Positions 62,571 through 64,000 of a DNA stretch of 64,000 nucleotides are shown in pieces (within the stretch, counting starts at the first letter, position 1; each line of letters opens with the position of its first letter). Origin of the DNA: Paenibacillus sp. CC-CFT747 (GTDB taxonomy: Bacteria; Bacillota; Bacilli; Paenibacillales; NBRC-103111). The notes below the pieces were generated by a model, which saw nothing but the letters and a program-made list of their open reading frames with translations, was not told where the DNA came from and did no database searches. The position numbers were made by a program, and so were the translations under genes. The stretch spans positions 2,949,501-3,013,500 of the forward strand of contig CP106741.1 in assembly GCA_030323305.1 (NCBI GenBank). The letters run 5' to 3'.

Positions 62571-62996
62571 ATGAAACAAATTGTAGTCTTTCTTATGTTT
62601 GCCGCTCTGCTGTGCTGGTTCATGTTTGCCCCGATCTACAAGCATGTCCTTATCGTAAGGCAGGCGGTGCTTCAGAAGGAGGTCGATTATATGCTGGAAG
62701 TGGGAGCTAACGGAAGCAACGGCTTCATCGGCCCCGATGCAGTTCTCGAGTCGCGAAGCCGCTTGGAGGAACGCGGCTTCCGCCCCGGAGACATCCGGTA
62801 TGAGATCAGCACCACAACGGGAGTTGGCGCGACAGATCCAGACATCCCGGTCCAGAGGGGAACGGGCATCCGGCTGAGAATCTCCTATCCGTATGAGCAC
62901 CTGTTTCAGATCGACCGGCTGGCGGGAATCGTCCCGCCCGGCCCGGACGAACGGATGGCGGCAGCCGGCATGAAGATGAGTGAATATGTGCCCTAA
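62571..62996 (+). CDS. pilus assembly-like protein, 141 aa
   Basis: N-terminal membrane helix (IVVFLMFAALLCWFMFAPIY) and an extracellular domain with RYEISTTTGVGATDPDIPV. ATG 62571 is chosen since GAGGTG lies upstream. Placed in the Tad operon between the pilin-like proteins and the next assembly protein; comparable to TadE/TadG-type minor pilins, by position. Confidence 0.55.
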   Translation: MKQIVVFLMFAALLCWFMFAPIYKHVLIVRQAVLQKEVDYMLEVGANGSNGFIGPDAVLESRSRLEERGFRPGDIRYEISTTTGVGATDPDIPVQRGTGIRLRISYPYEHLFQIDRLAGIVPPGPDERMAAAGMKMSEYVP

Positions 62997-63021
62997 AAGA
63001 TCGGAAGCCGGGTGAACCGTC

Positions 63022-63503
63022 ATGTACAAGCTGATTCTTTTTACTCTGCTGGCCGGCTTCCTCATGGTTCTGCACGCGCTTCAAGCGGACGAGGAGATCT
63101 CCATGCATACGCTGTTTCACGCCAAGCACTCGCTTAACCGGGCGGTTCATGCCGCCGCCCAGCAGGCGGACGCCGCGAAGCTCGCGAGAGGGATCGTTTC
63201 GATTGATCCGGGGAGGCCCGGGCGACGGCACTCCGTTACCTTCAGGCGAATATGAGGCTGGATGAATCCAACACCCCTCTTCCGGACACCTTTCTGAGGG
63301 CGAAGGTGGACCTGCTGGCCTTTGAGGTCATTAACGAGGATCATGTCTTCCCCTATCGGTATTCGAATCCCGCTTACAGCTATTCTGTCGAGCTGAAGCG
63401 TCCGGCCGTCGTCATGATTATCCGCTTGGAATATCCAAGGACGTATCCGGTGCTCGGGCCGATCGTTTGGGAGATCAAAGGCTCCTCCGAGCTTGTTTTC
63501 TAA
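63022..63503 (+). CDS. pilus assembly-like protein, about 160 aa (frameshifted as read)
   Basis: N-terminal helix (LILFTLLAGFLMVLHALQ), then a helical segment with HSLNRAVHAAAQQADAAK, as in TadE/G-like minor pilins, and a beta-rich C-terminus. One more G in GGGG near 63213 joins the frames through EARATALRYLQANMRLDE. Last gene of the operon as seen. Confidence 0.55.
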
Positions 63504-63580
63504 CAGAAGGCCGCCTTGACTTTGCCAGCTCGCCTTATAAGCTTCGTCCGTCTTGGAGGTATCCGTTTCCGCTTGCAGGC

Positions 63581-64000
63581 TCACCCCAGCCATCCCGTTC
63601 GTTCTATCATCCAATAGAGAGCGAGTCCCGCCGCCGACAAGGAGAGAATTAGGGAGGCGGCCGGGAACCAGTCTCTCGAGCGGGTCCGCAGAAGAATCGG
63701 GAAAACCGCTAGGACCAACGCAAGCTGGCCGGCCTCCACCCCCAGGTTGAAGGACAGCAGTGTGGCGACGAGATTCCGCTCGGGCAGACCGAGCTCGGCC
63801 AAGGCGCCGGCGAACCCCAGCCCATGCACCAACCCGAAAAGAAAGACAAGCGGGAGGCGGGGAACGGTTCTGCGGGCGAACGCATTCTCCAAGGCTACGT
63901 ACGCGATGCTTAAGGCGATAACCGCTTCGATCCATCGGGAAGGAAGAACGATGATCCGGGCAGCCGCTAGAATAAGCGTAAGGGAATGGGCCGCTGTAAA
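63581..64000 (-). CDS. HupE/UreJ-family membrane protein, partial
   Basis: C-terminal part of a multi-helix protein; the frame stays open to the right window edge, so the start is outside. Contains LFGLVHGLGFAGALAELGL, the His-rich signature of HupE/UreJ-type nickel or metal permeases, and ends in WMIERTGWLG. Convergent with the Tad operon. Confidence 0.75.
   Translation of the reverse strand, partial: FTAAHSLTLILAAARIIVLPSRWIEAVIALSIAYVALENAFARRTVPRLPLVFLFGLVHGLGFAGALAELGLPERNLVATLLSFNLGVEAGQLALVLAVFPILLRTRSRDWFPAASLILSLSAAGLALYWMIERTGWLG

Overview
The window looks like a chromosomal segment of a Paenibacillus-like member of the Bacillales (Firmicutes). The reasons are strong AAGGAGG-type ribosome sites, frequent TTG and GTG starts, a RsfA-type prespore regulator, a sporulation-kinase-like histidine kinase, an S-layer (SLH) protein and a LexA box of the Bacillus type. 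No rRNA or tRNA gene was seen.

There are three regions. (1) 1-10014 is backbone with fairly high GC: a VOC protein, a histidine kinase, a cupredoxin, a DRE-TIM aldolase, DedA, a thioredoxin-fold protein, an MBL hydrolase, then the start of a Tad/Flp-type pilus operon (SAF protein, TadZ-like, TadA/CpaF-like ATPase). (2) 10015-60102 is a 50,088-bp Tn7-like transposon inserted into the tadA-like gene. Its tips are TGTCACTT and AAGTAACA, and it is flanked by a 5-bp duplication GCTGG. Removing the element and one GCTGG copy restores a continuous, in-frame 467-codon ATPase gene. (3) 60103-64000 is backbone again: the 3' end of that ATPase, TadB-like, TadC-like, four small pilin or pilus-assembly-like proteins, and a HupE/UreJ-type membrane protein.

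The transposition module lies at 45.3-53.2 kb. It has an XRE regulator with a palindromic operator candidate, a small beta-barrel-like protein, a short TniQ protein, a small protein resembling the TnsD C-terminal repeats, a TnsA-TnsB fusion, TnsC, and a long TnsD-like TniQ protein with about four C-terminal helix-turn-helix repeats. The cargo is AT-richer and heavy in nucleases, defence-like and envelope genes. It includes a group II intron, PUA-like, HNH, RES-toxin, CoiA-like, SRAP and YolD genes, a Cas4-like nuclease, another HNH gene, a secreted thermonuclease, an O-antigen ligase, an SLH protein, a membrane Mrr nuclease coupled to a membrane J-domain protein, and a YobI-like NTPase. Relics of a type I-C CRISPR-Cas locus remain: two cas3 5' fragments inside a direct repeat, one array remnant joined to cas3, and one lone repeat.

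Many genes in both backbone and element carry single-base frameshifts, nearly all missing one base of a short homopolymer. I read most of these as base-calling errors and annotate the joined genes. Clearly truncated or scrambled genes are called pseudogenes.
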